A stretch of DNA of 64,000 nucleotides from Lewinellaceae bacterium (GCA_020636315.1 JACJYA010000001.1:737922-801921), one strand, 5' to 3'; numbered from the stretch's first letter, positions 26,051 through 34,483 are shown. Notes: a model not told the origin generated them from the letters alone. Translations and numbers: made by a program.

Positions 26051-29047
26051 ATGATCAAAAAAATACTTCCCCCTTTGCATTCAAGGATGGCTCTGTCCGC
26101 TGTGCTGATGCTTTCGGCAGCAAGCATGCTGGCGCAGCCGGCCAACGACGATTGCACCAATGCTATTTTCCTGGATGACGTCAGCAACTGGTGTTCCAAT
26201 GCCGGCGCCTATACCAACGTCGGCGCTACCGATTCGGGCATTAACCCCTCCTGCTTCCCCAACAACAGCCTCGACGTATGGTTTGCGTTTACGGCAGAAG
26301 CAACAACGGTCAACATCACCGTAACCGGGGCTGTAAGCATCAATGCCGGCGGCACCCTTTCCAACCCGCAGTTTTCTCTCTACAGCGGCGATTGCGGAAA
26401 CCTCACCCAGGTGGAATGCGCAAATGACGCCATCGGCACCAACACGATCGGGGCCTTTGCGAGCAACCTGAACATCGGTTCCACCTATTACATACAGGTC
26501 AGCGGCCGCCTGGGGCAAACCGGCACCTTCAAATTGTGCGTCAACAACTTCAACCAGGCGCAGGCGCCTTCCGGCGATTGCAGCACGGCAGTCGTACTTT
26601 GCGATAAAGATCCTTTTACCGTGGATTTTGTGGTGGGCGAAGGGGCCAACCCCAATGAGATATTTGACGAAGGCTGCGGCTGCGGCATCGTAGAAGACAA
26701 TTCCTCCTGGTATAAATGGACCTGTGAGGAGTCGGGCACGCTCACATTTACCCTCACTCCGCTCAACCCGGCCGACGACCTCGACTTCGTCATCTTCGAA
26801 TTGCCCAACGGAGTCAACGACTGCTCGGAGAAAACGCCGCTGCGCTGCATGGCCTCCGGAGAGAACGTCGGTTCCCCTCTTTCGGAATGGCAGCCCTGCA
26901 CCGGGTCCACCGGCCTGGCGCTCAACGACGGCGATACCAGTGAATCCTGCGGTTGCCAGCCGGGCGACAACAACTTCGTCCAGGCCATCGATATGGAAGC
27001 CGGCAAAAGCTATGCCCTGATCATCAACAACTTCAGCGGTTCCGGCGACGGGTTTTCCATAGAATTCGGCGGTACGGGGACCTTCCGGGGGCCGGTTGCC
27101 GATTTCACCATCAGCACCGACACGGTTTGCGTTGGCGAACCGGCCACCTTCACCGATGCCAGTACCTTTGAAGGAGTCATTTCCGGCCGCAGATGGACCT
27201 TCGGAGCGGCGGCCAACCCTGCCAGCATCAGTGGAACAGGCCCCCACCAGGTAAGCTACAACCGCCCCGGCCTCAAATCCATCGTGCTGCAGATAGAAAC
27301 CGATGACGGCTGCATTGTCACCGCTGTCGGCAACATCTATGTGGAATGCTGTGATGATCATTTCGATGTCAGTGCCGTTCCAACGCCTTTATCCTGCCCC
27401 AATTCATCTGACGGGGCAATCGACCTCAGCGTGAGCAGTGATTTTTCCCCCTACACCTTCAGCTGGAGCAACGGGCAAACCGTCGAAGACCTGGCCGGCC
27501 TGGGGCGTGGCAATTACGATGTGACCATCACCGATGCCTCCACCTGCCAGACAGAATTCACAGTCACCATTGGCGGCCCGCCGGAGTTCGAGGTGGATAC
27601 GCTTATCGGCATGCCGACCTGCAACGGCGGCATGGATGGATCCATAACCCTGCAGGTCAGCGGGGCTTCGCCGCCCTATGAATACAGCTGGCGCGGCCAG
27701 CCGTTTTCCAATGACAACAGCATTCAGGGCCTGCCGATCGGTGATTATAATGTTACCATCCGTGACATCAACGGCTGTGAACTCGACCTGACCATTCCCG
27801 TTCGGGAACTGGAGTTGGTTCTAGATCCGAATGTGGCCAATATTATCGACCCCTCCTGCACCGGTTTTTCAGACGGTATGATCACCGTAGCGATCGGCAA
27901 CGGGCAACCGGCCTATCTGTACGATTTCAACGACGGCAACGGTTTTGTCGATGAGAATGTACTGAACAACCTTCCTGCCGGCGCCTATACGGTCGATGTT
28001 CAGGATGCCAACCTCTGCCGGGGCAGCTTTACCTTTGATCTGGAAGACCCGCCGCTGCTGCAGGCTTCCTTCGAACTGCAGGGCATCAGTTGTTTTGGAG
28101 AGAATGACGGAATACTTACGGCTCTGCCTACCGGAGGTGTGGGCGGCTATTCGTACCTATGGAGCGGCGGCCAATCGACGGCCACCCTCAGCAACCTGGG
28201 GCCGGGAACCTATTCGGTAACAGTCACTGACGCCAATGGCTGCGTTACCGAGGCGGACACCAGCTTCAACCAGCCTCCCGAGCTGTTCATCGAACTGGAT
28301 ACCGTTATCAATGCCCTTTGCTTCGGCGAGCCTACCGGCTCTATTATAGTGCTGGGCAGTGGCGGAGTTCCCGATTACGAGTTCAGCGCCGGCGGGCAGG
28401 TATTCCAGATAGGCGGCACCTTCAATGGCCTTATGGCAGGCACCTATGAGTTGACCATCATAGATGCCAACGGATGCACCAACAGCATCAGCGCCACCAT
28501 CACACAACCCAGAGAACTGATCGTCAATGCCGGGCCTGACGAAACCATAGAACTCGGCTATTTTGCCAACCTGCGCGCCGTGGCCAACGACCTCTCCGTC
28601 AGCTACACCTGGGAACCGCCAGACTCTCTGTCCTGTACGGAATGTCAGTCGCCACAGGCCAACCCGGTCAACACCACCCCTTACACAGTTACCGCTACCG
28701 ATGCCAACGGCTGTACGGCCACCGATGAAGTAGTAGTCCTGGTGCTTAAAAACCGGCCGGTGTATATTCCAAACGCCTTTTCTCCCAATGAGGACGGGCG
28801 AAACGACCGGTTCACTGTCTATGCCGGCCCGGGCGCACGGCAGGTCCTTGCCCTGAAGATATTTAACCGCTGGGGCGGACTGGTTTTTGAAAACTACAAC
28901 TTCCAGCCCAATGACCCCTCTCTGGGATGGGACGGCTTCTTTAAAGGCGAACCTGCACAAATGGGCGTCTATGCCTTCTTTGCGGAAGTAGAGTTTATTG
29001 ATGGGATATCCATCATATACGAGGGGGACTTGTCTTTGGTGAGATAA
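26051..29047 (+). CDS. Large secreted SprB-repeat protein with T9SS type B sorting domain (copy 2)
   Basis: 998 residues with the same layout as the preceding gene: a signal peptide ending LMLSAASMLAQ, an N-terminal PANDDCTNAIFLDDVSNWC module, a second module SGDCSTAVVLCDKDPFTVD, a PKD-like domain (TDASTFEGVISGRRWTFG), five SprB-like repeats, and a CHU_C domain with YIPNAFSPNEDGRNDRF and LKIFNRWGGLVFE. The domain order and many phrases match copy 1 (for example NDGNG...QDANLCRGSFTF), so they are tandem paralogues from a duplication. A unique difference is a cysteine-rich CGCGIVEDNSSWYKW region. T9SS export and surface display are inferred from the C-terminus. A MITE-like element abuts the stop codon. 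Confidence 0.92.
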   Translation: MIKKILPPLHSRMALSAVLMLSAASMLAQPANDDCTNAIFLDDVSNWCSNAGAYTNVGATDSGINPSCFPNNSLDVWFAFTAEATTVNITVTGAVSINAGGTLSNPQFSLYSGDCGNLTQVECANDAIGTNTIGAFASNLNIGSTYYIQVSGRLGQTGTFKLCVNNFNQAQAPSGDCSTAVVLCDKDPFTVDFVVGEGANPNEIFDEGCGCGIVEDNSSWYKWTCEESGTLTFTLTPLNPADDLDFVIFELPNGVNDCSEKTPLRCMASGENVGSPLSEWQPCTGSTGLALNDGDTSESCGCQPGDNNFVQAIDMEAGKSYALIINNFSGSGDGFSIEFGGTGTFRGPVADFTISTDTVCVGEPATFTDASTFEGVISGRRWTFGAAANPASISGTGPHQVSYNRPGLKSIVLQIETDDGCIVTAVGNIYVECCDDHFDVSAVPTPLSCPNSSDGAIDLSVSSDFSPYTFSWSNGQTVEDLAGLGRGNYDVTITDASTCQTEFTVTIGGPPEFEVDTLIGMPTCNGGMDGSITLQVSGASPPYEYSWRGQPFSNDNSIQGLPIGDYNVTIRDINGCELDLTIPVRELELVLDPNVANIIDPSCTGFSDGMITVAIGNGQPAYLYDFNDGNGFVDENVLNNLPAGAYTVDVQDANLCRGSFTFDLEDPPLLQASFELQGISCFGENDGILTALPTGGVGGYSYLWSGGQSTATLSNLGPGTYSVTVTDANGCVTEADTSFNQPPELFIELDTVINALCFGEPTGSIIVLGSGGVPDYEFSAGGQVFQIGGTFNGLMAGTYELTIIDANGCTNSISATITQPRELIVNAGPDETIELGYFANLRAVANDLSVSYTWEPPDSLSCTECQSPQANPVNTTPYTVTATDANGCTATDEVVVLVLKNRPVYIPNAFSPNEDGRNDRFTVYAGPGARQVLALKIFNRWGGLVFENYNFQPNDPSLGWDGFFKGEPAQMGVYAFFAEVEFIDGISIIYEGDLSLVR

Positions 29048-29414
29048 CTCATGCGAATCAGGGGCTAAACGAAGCATACTTTTGAAGTCCTGTAAGGACG
29101 AAATATCGGTAGATAATGCCATGGGGAAGCGTTGCCCGTGCCGTAGGTACGGTATATTCCCATAAAGGAAATGAAATTGTGTCGTACCTAGCGCCTCGTC
29201 CGCCGCCAAAGGCTATGGCCGACGGAGGCCGCTGAGCAGCTTCCACCGGCGGCTGAAGCCTCTGGCGGAGGCCTCAGCGCTCGCGGGCGGCACGGAAAGG
29301 CCTTCTGGATGCCCTTCTTCCGATATTTTGTACCTGACGGCACAAACCCCGGTGGGAGCCACACGTGAACCTCCCATTGCTTTTAGGCAATTTAGCCCCT
29401 GATTCGCATAACTC
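29046..29414. mobile_element. MITE-like element with 19-bp terminal inverted repeats and target duplication
   Basis: Perfect 19-bp terminal inverted repeats ATGCGAATCAGGGGCTAAA at 29051-29069 and its complement at 29391-29409 bound a 359-bp segment. The direct repeat AACTC lies immediately outside both ends (29046-29050 and 29410-29414); ATAACTCATG is shared across both borders. The interior codes for no transposase and has small dyads (GTCC-N5-GGAC; TAGGTACG/CGTACCTA) plus a GC-rich segment with further inverted repeats. This is the structure of a non-autonomous miniature inverted-repeat element. The stop codon of copy 2 lies across the duplicated target. Confidence 0.78.
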
Positions 29415-29648
29415 ATGGCCATCACATCACACAAGATGATGAGCCTGGGCATATTTAATATGCTGACAAAGCTGCCGGGATCAGAAAATACTTCACCGGG
29501 CTGGATAGAGGTAAATGGAACTTTGGACAGCCGGGAGGGACGGAAGCGGAGGTTACTAATACCCTCGGAACCTGTTTGGCGCCATTGCCAAGAGGCGCTT
29601 TCCAGATCTGCCTTTTAGGAAAACGCGGGATAGGGGCTATTGAGAAAA
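29415..29648. other. Non-coding stretch after the MITE
   Basis: About 230 bp between the element and the first rpsU. A 67-codon frame (29415-29618, plus) begins inside the target duplication and resembles no known protein; I do not call it. It may be the original downstream region of the SprB-repeat gene. Confidence 0.4.
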
Positions 29649-29677
29649 CCTGCTTTTGCGGTTGCGGCAAAGGCAGG
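29649..29677 (-). terminator. Intrinsic terminator downstream of rpsU copy 1
   Basis: On the minus strand the stem CCTGC-c-TTTGC / GCAAA-a-GCAGG has a 7-nt loop and is followed by TTTTCTC, 41 bp after the S21 stop codon. A second A/T-rich dyad (CTTCCTTTT / AAAAGGAAG) lies between them. Confidence 0.7.
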
Positions 29678-29717
29678 AGCATCTTCCTTTTCAAAAAAGG
29701 AAGCATTGTTTTTCAGG

Positions 29718-29915
29718 TTAATCTTCTTGTTCTCCCTGCAGTTTCTGAAGCAGATACTGCGCTTTGAGAAGTTCATTCCGGCGCCTGACCGAAGGTTTGG
29801 TAAACTGCTGGCGCTTGCGTAATTCTTTGACAACTCCAACGTTGCGGTGTTTGCGCTTGTACCGTTTCAGTGCACGGTCAATAGATTCTCCCTCTTTTAC
29901 TTCAATGATGATCAT
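29718..29915 (-). CDS. rpsU: 30S ribosomal protein S21, paralogue 1
   Basis: 65 residues starting MIIIEVKEGESIDRALKRYK; the frame extends upstream but this ATG matches the other two copies. The core (RKHRNVGVVKELRKRQQFT, then KPSVRRRNELLKAQYLLQ) is the conserved bS21 sequence. bS21 sits near the 3' end of 16S rRNA and the anti-Shine-Dalgarno; work in Flavobacterium shows it helps hide the anti-SD. This is the most divergent of three copies here (VVKEL, neutral C-terminus LQGEQED). It has its own candidate promoter about 200 bp upstream and a leader with an attenuator-like hairpin. Confidence 0.96.
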   Translation of the reverse strand: MIIIEVKEGESIDRALKRYKRKHRNVGVVKELRKRQQFTKPSVRRRNELLKAQYLLQKLQGEQED

Positions 29916-29941
29916 AAATGCCTTATTAAAATTTAAACAAA

Positions 29942-29978
29942 AACACCTGTTGCCGGGAAAGCAGGCCATCCAGGTGTT
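29942..29978 (-). promoter_or_regulatory. Attenuator-like hairpin in the rpsU-1 leader
   Basis: On the minus strand AACACCTG / CAGGTGTT forms an 8-bp stem with a 21-nt loop, followed directly by TTTGTTT, ending about 25 nt before the rpsU-1 start codon. A terminator-shaped hairpin just upstream of a ribosomal-protein start suggests attenuation or autogenous control. Confidence 0.5.
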
Positions 29979-30120
29979 GGCGTTTGAAAATTAAAAGAAC
30001 AGAAAGGGGCGCAGCCCCCCCCTTTTCCATGCATGGAAATCAAACAATTTCAGCTGCCAGTGGGAAAAAAGATTTCTTTTCAGGTAGGAATACCTCCAAT
30101 GGAGCCATTGATTGACGGCG

Positions 30121-30151
30121 CAAAAATAGGGAATTTACCGGAAAAAACAAT
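30121..30151 (-). promoter_or_regulatory. Candidate promoter of rpsU copy 1
   Basis: On the minus strand ATTG (30151-30148), a 19-bp spacer and TATTTTTG (30128-30121). The -7 element is a full match and the -33 keeps the TTG core. Transcription would start near 30114, giving a leader of about 200 nt. The leader also holds a 16-bp palindrome, TTTCCATGCATGGAAA, at 30024-30039. Confidence 0.55.
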
Positions 30152-30153
30152 AG

Positions 30154-30171
30154 GGCCAGGCGATCCTGGCC
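30154..30171 (-). terminator. Intrinsic terminator of rpsU copy 2
   Basis: Perfect 7-bp stem GGCCAGG / CCTGGCC with a 4-nt loop, followed on the minus strand by CTATTGTTTTTTCC, 20 bp after the S21 stop codon. Confidence 0.85.
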
Positions 30172-30191
30172 TTATAGAAGGCATTCATTTG

Positions 30192-30389
30192 TCAGTCGTT
30201 GGCTTCAGCATTTTCTTTCTCCTGCTTATAAATTGCTTTGAGCACCTCAGTACGGCGCTTTACAGAGGGTTTGGTGAACTGCTTGCGGCGGCGCAACTCT
30301 CTGATAACTCCGATGTTACGGTGTTTGCGCTTATACCGCTTCAGTGCACGGTCGATGGATTCATTGTCTTTAACATTGATTATGATCAT
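30192..30389 (-). CDS. rpsU: 30S ribosomal protein S21, paralogue 2
   Basis: 65 residues, MIIINVKDNESIDRALKRYK, then RKHRNIGVIRELRRRKQFTK and PSVKRRTEVLKAIYKQ. It shares its start and core with the other two copies but differs in the C-terminal tail (KENAEAND). All three copies look intact and expressible. It lies between its own terminator and the RRM gene. Its start has no Shine-Dalgarno match. Confidence 0.96.
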   Translation of the reverse strand: MIIINVKDNESIDRALKRYKRKHRNIGVIRELRRRKQFTKPSVKRRTEVLKAIYKQEKENAEAND

Positions 30390-30406
30390 ATATGAAATTA
30401 AGTTGG

Positions 30407-30451
30407 ACAGGGAATCGCTCAGAAAACATCATTGCGCGATTTCCCGCCTGT
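30407..30451 (-). promoter_or_regulatory. Leader hairpin upstream of rpsU copy 2
   Basis: ACAGGGAATCG (30407-30417) pairs imperfectly with CGATTTCCCGCCTGT (30437-30451), placing a bulged stem-loop 18 bp upstream of the start codon. It could be a binding site for autogenous control. Confidence 0.4.
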
Positions 30452-30607
30452 TGAAAAATCTAAAAAAGCCGGAGGAGCGCCGGTAGCCTCAATGAAAACC
30501 TTTTTCCGGTTCATTCTCAGGCATCGCTCCCGTTCCCGGATACCATATTTCAAAACATAAACGCCCGGATACAGGGGCAGCGGCCGGCACTGCTCCGGCT
30601 TATCGGA

Positions 30608-30898
30608 TTACCAGCGGTTATAACTGCTGCGGTTGTAGTTGCTGGAAGAGCGCTCGTTGCGTGGGCGCGCCTTTTTGACCACGATAGTCCGGCCGTCGAG
30701 TTCGGATTCATTGAGTTCGTGGATAGCGTCCATGGCTGCAACTTCATCATCCATTTCTACAAACCCATAGCCTTTGGACCTGCCGGTGTCATAGTCCATG
30801 ATCACCTTCGAGGAGGATACTTCGCCAAACTGTTCAAATGTACTCTGTAAGTCTTCGCTGCTCGTGTCGTAACTGAGCCTTGCAATAAAAATGTTCAT
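30608..30898 (-). CDS. RRM-domain RNA-binding protein
   Basis: 96 residues starting MNIFIARLSYDTSSEDLQST at ATG 30898; an upstream TTG in frame at 30949 is less likely. One RNA-recognition motif is complete: RNP2 IFIARL near residue 3 and RNP1 KGYGFVEM near residue 44. A basic Ser/Asn/Arg/Tyr tail follows (NERSSSNYNRSSYNRW). Such single-RRM glycine- or RS-tailed proteins occur in Bacteroidota and Cyanobacteria, where some are cold-induced. It probably binds RNA in the cytoplasm. It sits between two S21 genes and has a candidate promoter about 190 nt upstream. Confidence 0.95.
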   Translation of the reverse strand: MNIFIARLSYDTSSEDLQSTFEQFGEVSSSKVIMDYDTGRSKGYGFVEMDDEVAAMDAIHELNESELDGRTIVVKKARPRNERSSSNYNRSSYNRW

Positions 30899-31095
30899 AA
30901 CAAAAACAAAAATTTGATAAATAAAAAAAGAGGCCTCGACGGGATGCAACTGCCTGCTTTGGCCAATGGCAAAAGAGTAGCAGAAAGCTCCCGAGGGGCA
31001 ATCAACGATTAGTACAACTGGTAGAAAATCTTAATCTAACTATTCAGGTAGGAAGAAAAAAAACCTTAGGCCAGAACAACTAATGATTGATGGTG

Positions 31096-31126
31096 CAAAG
31101 ATATACAATAATAACAGGATAACAAG
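31096..31126 (-). promoter_or_regulatory. Candidate promoter of the RRM gene
   Basis: On the minus strand CTTG (31126-31123), a 19-bp spacer and TATCTTTG (31103-31096). Transcription would start near 31090, leaving a leader of about 190 nt. The leader contains a GAGGCCTC palindrome at 30930-30937 followed by seven U residues. Confidence 0.55.
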
Positions 31127-31159
31127 GCAGAGTGTTTGTTTTATTCTTTTATACAGGCG

Positions 31160-31357
31160 TCATTTCTCCTCTTCCTCATTCATTTTTTCCTGCAGATAGA
31201 CTGCTTTGAGTATCTCTCTGCGGCGCTTCACCGAAGGTTTTACAAATTCCTGCCGCCGGCGCACCTCTCTGGTGACACCAATGTTACGGTGCTTTCGCTT
31301 GTACCGCTTCAGCGCCCGGTCTATAGATTCATTTTCCTTGACATTAATGATGATCAT
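31160..31357 (-). CDS. rpsU: 30S ribosomal protein S21, paralogue 3
   Basis: 65 residues, MIIINVKENESIDRALKRYK, then RKHRNIGVTREVRRRQEFVK and PSVKRRREILKAVYLQ, with an acidic tail EKMNEEEEK. It is closest to paralogue 2. The upstream region 31358-31601 is AT-rich and separates it from the divergent DUF2807 gene. No clear promoter pair or SD sequence was found for it. Confidence 0.96.
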   Translation of the reverse strand: MIIINVKENESIDRALKRYKRKHRNIGVTREVRRRQEFVKPSVKRRREILKAVYLQEKMNEEEEK

Positions 31358-31448
31358 GTTCTTTCGGCTTTTTTACTTAAATAAAAAAATTCATATATAT
31401 AACAAACAAATTATCAGCGAAGTTTACAATAACCTGAATACACAAAAT

Positions 31449-31487
31449 CGAAAAACCGTGGGAGAAACAGATCCCGGGCGGTTTTCG
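31449..31487. terminator. Hairpin between rpsU-3 and the DUF2807 gene
   Basis: CGAAAAACCG / CGGTTTTCG outer stem with an inner GGGA-N8-TCCC. It lies between divergent start sites, so it may be a leader element or a terminator against incoming transcription rather than a 3' end. Confidence 0.4.
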
Positions 31488-31601
31488 CACAAAAAATCTA
31501 ATAGAACACAAACTCGAACCGCTTTCAGGCAACTTTTTGCCCCCTCTGTGCTCTTTACATATTGTAAAGACACATTTTCAAACAACCAAAAATCAGCGAT
31601 C

Positions 31602-32324
31602 ATGAAAACCCAAAAATTGTGGATACTCAACGGCCTGCTCCTGCTAAGCTGCGTTTTTATGGCCAATACACTCCCCGCACAATGGGCGAAGGGCAACGGC
31701 AACGTCATCGAACAGGAACGGGAAGTGGGCAGCTTCGACATCATCAAAGTTCAAAAGGGCATTAACCTCTATCTGGTACAGGGCAGCCCGGCCTCCCTAT
31801 CTGTGAAAGCCGATGAAAACCTCATGGATCACATCATTACTAAAGTGGAAGGCAACACGCTCTACCTGGACGTCAAAGGCAGCATCCGCACCGTCACGGC
31901 CATGAATGTATATGTCACTCTCCCCAACCTCAGTGAACTCCACGCCTCCGGTGGCTCCGACGTATTTGCCGAAGAGGGGCTGAAAGTAGATGAGCTGAAG
32001 CTGGTTTGTTCCGGCGGCAGTGACACCAAAATGAAACTGGAAGCCGGATCCCTTTTCTGCGAAACCTCCGGCGGCTCCGACCTCCTGCTGTCCGGCAAGG
32101 CCGAAAAGCTGGTCGTTAAAGCTTCCGGCGGCTCCGATTTCGACGGCAAAAAGCTGGAAGTCATCAACGGCAGTATTCATACCAGCGGCGCTTCCGATGT
32201 CTGGGTTTATGCTACCGGCGAGATCGAGATGGAAGCCTCGGGCGCCAGCGACATCCATTTCAAAGGAGGGGCAAAGGTGATCAGTTCGAAATCTTCCGGC
32301 GGATCGGATATTCACATGAATTAG
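31602..32324 (+). CDS. Head GIN domain (DUF2807) secreted protein, adhesin-like
   Basis: 240 residues. The frame is open from 31206 but the upstream part overlaps rpsU-3 antisense; ATG 31602 begins a signal peptide (MKTQKLWILNGLLLLSCVFM...LPAQ). The mature protein is the DUF2807 putative auto-transporter adhesin, head GIN domain: EREVGSFDIIKVQKGINLYL, NVYVTLPNLSELHASGGSD, then repeated SGGSD/SGASD turns about every 20-30 residues, consistent with a right-handed beta-helix or roll. The domain is very common in Bacteroidota; function unknown, probably periplasmic or surface. A strong terminator follows. Confidence 0.92.
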   Translation: MKTQKLWILNGLLLLSCVFMANTLPAQWAKGNGNVIEQEREVGSFDIIKVQKGINLYLVQGSPASLSVKADENLMDHIITKVEGNTLYLDVKGSIRTVTAMNVYVTLPNLSELHASGGSDVFAEEGLKVDELKLVCSGGSDTKMKLEAGSLFCETSGGSDLLLSGKAEKLVVKASGGSDFDGKKLEVINGSIHTSGASDVWVYATGEIEMEASGASDIHFKGGAKVISSKSSGGSDIHMN

Positions 32325-32456
32325 CCGGGCAAGCCCAACCTTCGGATTTTCAGCAGGGCATTGTTGTTTTATCATCGACACTACAAATGAACAGTGAATT
32401 CAAATTAGCGCTGGATTAAGCGCCACATAAATTCCTTAACCAATTTGCTGGTTATT

Positions 32457-32506
32457 AGACTTGATAAGTTTTCGGGAAGGAGGCTTCCGGGAAACGTGTC
32501 AAGTCT
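32457..32506 (+). terminator. Terminator hairpin downstream of the DUF2807 gene
   Basis: AGACTTGA / TCAAGTCT outer stem with an inner GTTT..GGAAG / CTTCC..AAAC pairing, followed by TTTTCC. It lies within the 419-bp gap 32325-32743; the rest of the gap shows nothing clear. Confidence 0.7.
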
Positions 32507-32743
32507 TTTCCTATTGCGCTGAAACGTATTTGACATTACATCAACTCATCAATTTCGAGTATTCCCCACGCATTATGTCAAAAGGTTACAAGGGGAATTG
32601 CATTCTTTGCGTCCGGTGATTTCCCTCATTGCTCCTTCCCTCAGGTTTTTACAAATTAAGATTGAAACTCCCCGCCAAACTATACCTCTCTGTCTGGAAC
32701 AGAATTTTTTCCCCCTTTCATTCCTAACCAAAACCCCAACGCA

Positions 32744-34483
32744 ATGAAAAAGATATTCTCGCTTACTCTTTTGCTGGCCGCCCCGTTATGGCTGGCCGCT
32801 CAGTGTACGGACCTGTCCGCACCTTTTGTCATTTGCACCGGCTCTCAGAACATTCCGATCATGGATGTCCCGACGGGCCCGGAGGCTCTTATCTTTGCAA
32901 CCGACCTGGCGATAGACGTTACAGATGACTGCAGCGCTCCGGAAGAGATCACGATTACCATCAGCCGGGATTTCCCCATCCCTGCCGTTACGCCCCAGGT
33001 ACTTTTTTTCAACTGTGACGACGAAGGGCTCCGCATTCCGGTGGCGGTCATTGCCACCGACGCCACCGGCAAATGGGATTACTGCCTTACAGAGATCTAT
33101 GTGGAGGACCCTATGGGGCTTTGCCCCTCCGGGACTTTCATCAATGCAACCACCGGTGTTCCCTACCCCTCCGGGCAATCCGCCCTGCTCCTTGCCAATG
33201 ATGGAGATGAAATTTCAATCCTGGCTGAAGAGAAGCTCGGCAATTTCACCAGCCCCGACAACATCACGGTCTCTCTCACTTCCCCGGAAGGCGCCACCCT
33301 GCCGATCACCAACCTGGCGATAGGTACAGATGGTACGCTGAAAACAACCGGAGACTTTATCTTTACAATGGAGAACGTCAGTGGTTCAACCGACGGGAAG
33401 GGCGCCTGGGAGGTTGCCAATACCGGGGGCGCCGAAGCCGGGAGCATCAATCTACTGGGCCTGGAAATTGAAGTTTACACCCAACTCAGCGTCAGCGAAA
33501 ACATCCTCGGAGGAGAACCGAACGCCCAGATCAACCTGAGCGTTGCCGGAGGAACCCTGGCCCTCTCTGATGGCATCCTCGCTCCCATCGGCCCCCTCAG
33601 TGAAAGCGAGTCTCCCACCACGCTCTATACTGCCGCTTTGATCAATGGAGAAACACCAACAGCCGAAGTAGGCATTGCCGGATCTGTGGAAGAAGTGTTC
33701 GGCGCGGCAGCCAACTCCCCGCAGGCACGAAGCCTAACCCTCACCCCTGGCCTTGCCTCTCCCTACTACGTCAACAACACCTGGCGTATCGGCTTCCTTA
33801 GCGAAACGGGAACGCCCCAATCTACCCTTTACGAAGTTGAACTGAATTTCCCCACCAGCCTGCAAACCGGAATGGCCGTAATGGACATCCCCGTTGTGGC
33901 CATCCGAAAAAACGGGCAGGTGAACTACGCCTTCGGCACGCCTCACCCCGGCAAACTGCTCACCAGCGGCGGAGCCATCTCCGATCCGGTTTATAACACC
34001 ATTTCTTTCACCGGCAGCGGCATGGGAGGAGAAGTGGCCATCTTCGGCTGCCCGTCCTGTGGAACAGATAAAGTGCTGATCTGCCAGGTTCCTCCGGGCA
34101 ACCCCGCCAATGCCCGCACCAAATGTATCAGTAAGGCAAGCCTTTTCGCCCACCTGGACAATGGCAGTTACTGCGGCCCTTGCCTGGAAGCCAACACTCC
34201 GGATGCCATGGCCCGGCCATTTAGTACTCGGCCCGATAACAACAGCCTGAGGGTATTCCCCAACCCAGTCAAGGGCCGCCTTTACCTGGCCTTCGGCGAA
34301 GAGGCTGACTCACCCCGCCACCTCCGGCTTTTCAACCTCAACGGCCGCATTCTCCGGGAACAGGTGGTTGGCGCCGGCAGAGCCAGCGTGGAATTCAACC
34401 TGGACGGGCTGCCGGCAGGAATATATATGTTGCAGGTGCAGGATGAAGAAGGAAGCCAGTGGGTGAAAGTGGCGGTAGAATGA
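32744..34483 (+). CDS. Secreted protein with T9SS type A sorting domain
   Basis: 579 residues. The signal peptide (MKKIFSLTLLLAAPLWLAAQ) is followed by a beta-rich body with DITDD-like turns and VSVSENILGGEPNAQINLSV-type strands. The T9SS type A (Por secretion system) C-terminal domain reads SLRVFPNPVKGRLYLAFGEE, LRLFNLNGRIL and LPAGIYMLQVQDE. Before it lies a Cys-containing segment GCPSCGTDKVLICQVPPGNP that mentions no known motif but resembles SbsA-like or metal-binding linkers. No catalytic motif was recognised, so this is a surface or secreted protein of unknown function. Confidence 0.85.
   Translation: MKKIFSLTLLLAAPLWLAAQCTDLSAPFVICTGSQNIPIMDVPTGPEALIFATDLAIDVTDDCSAPEEITITISRDFPIPAVTPQVLFFNCDDEGLRIPVAVIATDATGKWDYCLTEIYVEDPMGLCPSGTFINATTGVPYPSGQSALLLANDGDEISILAEEKLGNFTSPDNITVSLTSPEGATLPITNLAIGTDGTLKTTGDFIFTMENVSGSTDGKGAWEVANTGGAEAGSINLLGLEIEVYTQLSVSENILGGEPNAQINLSVAGGTLALSDGILAPIGPLSESESPTTLYTAALINGETPTAEVGIAGSVEEVFGAAANSPQARSLTLTPGLASPYYVNNTWRIGFLSETGTPQSTLYEVELNFPTSLQTGMAVMDIPVVAIRKNGQVNYAFGTPHPGKLLTSGGAISDPVYNTISFTGSGMGGEVAIFGCPSCGTDKVLICQVPPGNPANARTKCISKASLFAHLDNGSYCGPCLEANTPDAMARPFSTRPDNNSLRVFPNPVKGRLYLAFGEEADSPRHLRLFNLNGRILREQVVGAGRASVEFNLDGLPAGIYMLQVQDEEGSQWVKVAVE

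Noticed and set aside
26081..27361. 426-codon minus-strand frame opposite the second SprB-repeat gene
   Set aside because: Repeat-rich GC coding DNA gives long antisense frames; no domain recognised.
29415..29618. 67-codon frame after the MITE
   Set aside because: Starts inside the target duplication and has no similarity to anything recognisable.
31206..31601. Upstream extension of the DUF2807 frame
   Set aside because: It runs antisense through rpsU-3 and lacks coding character; the ATG at 31602 starts a signal peptide.
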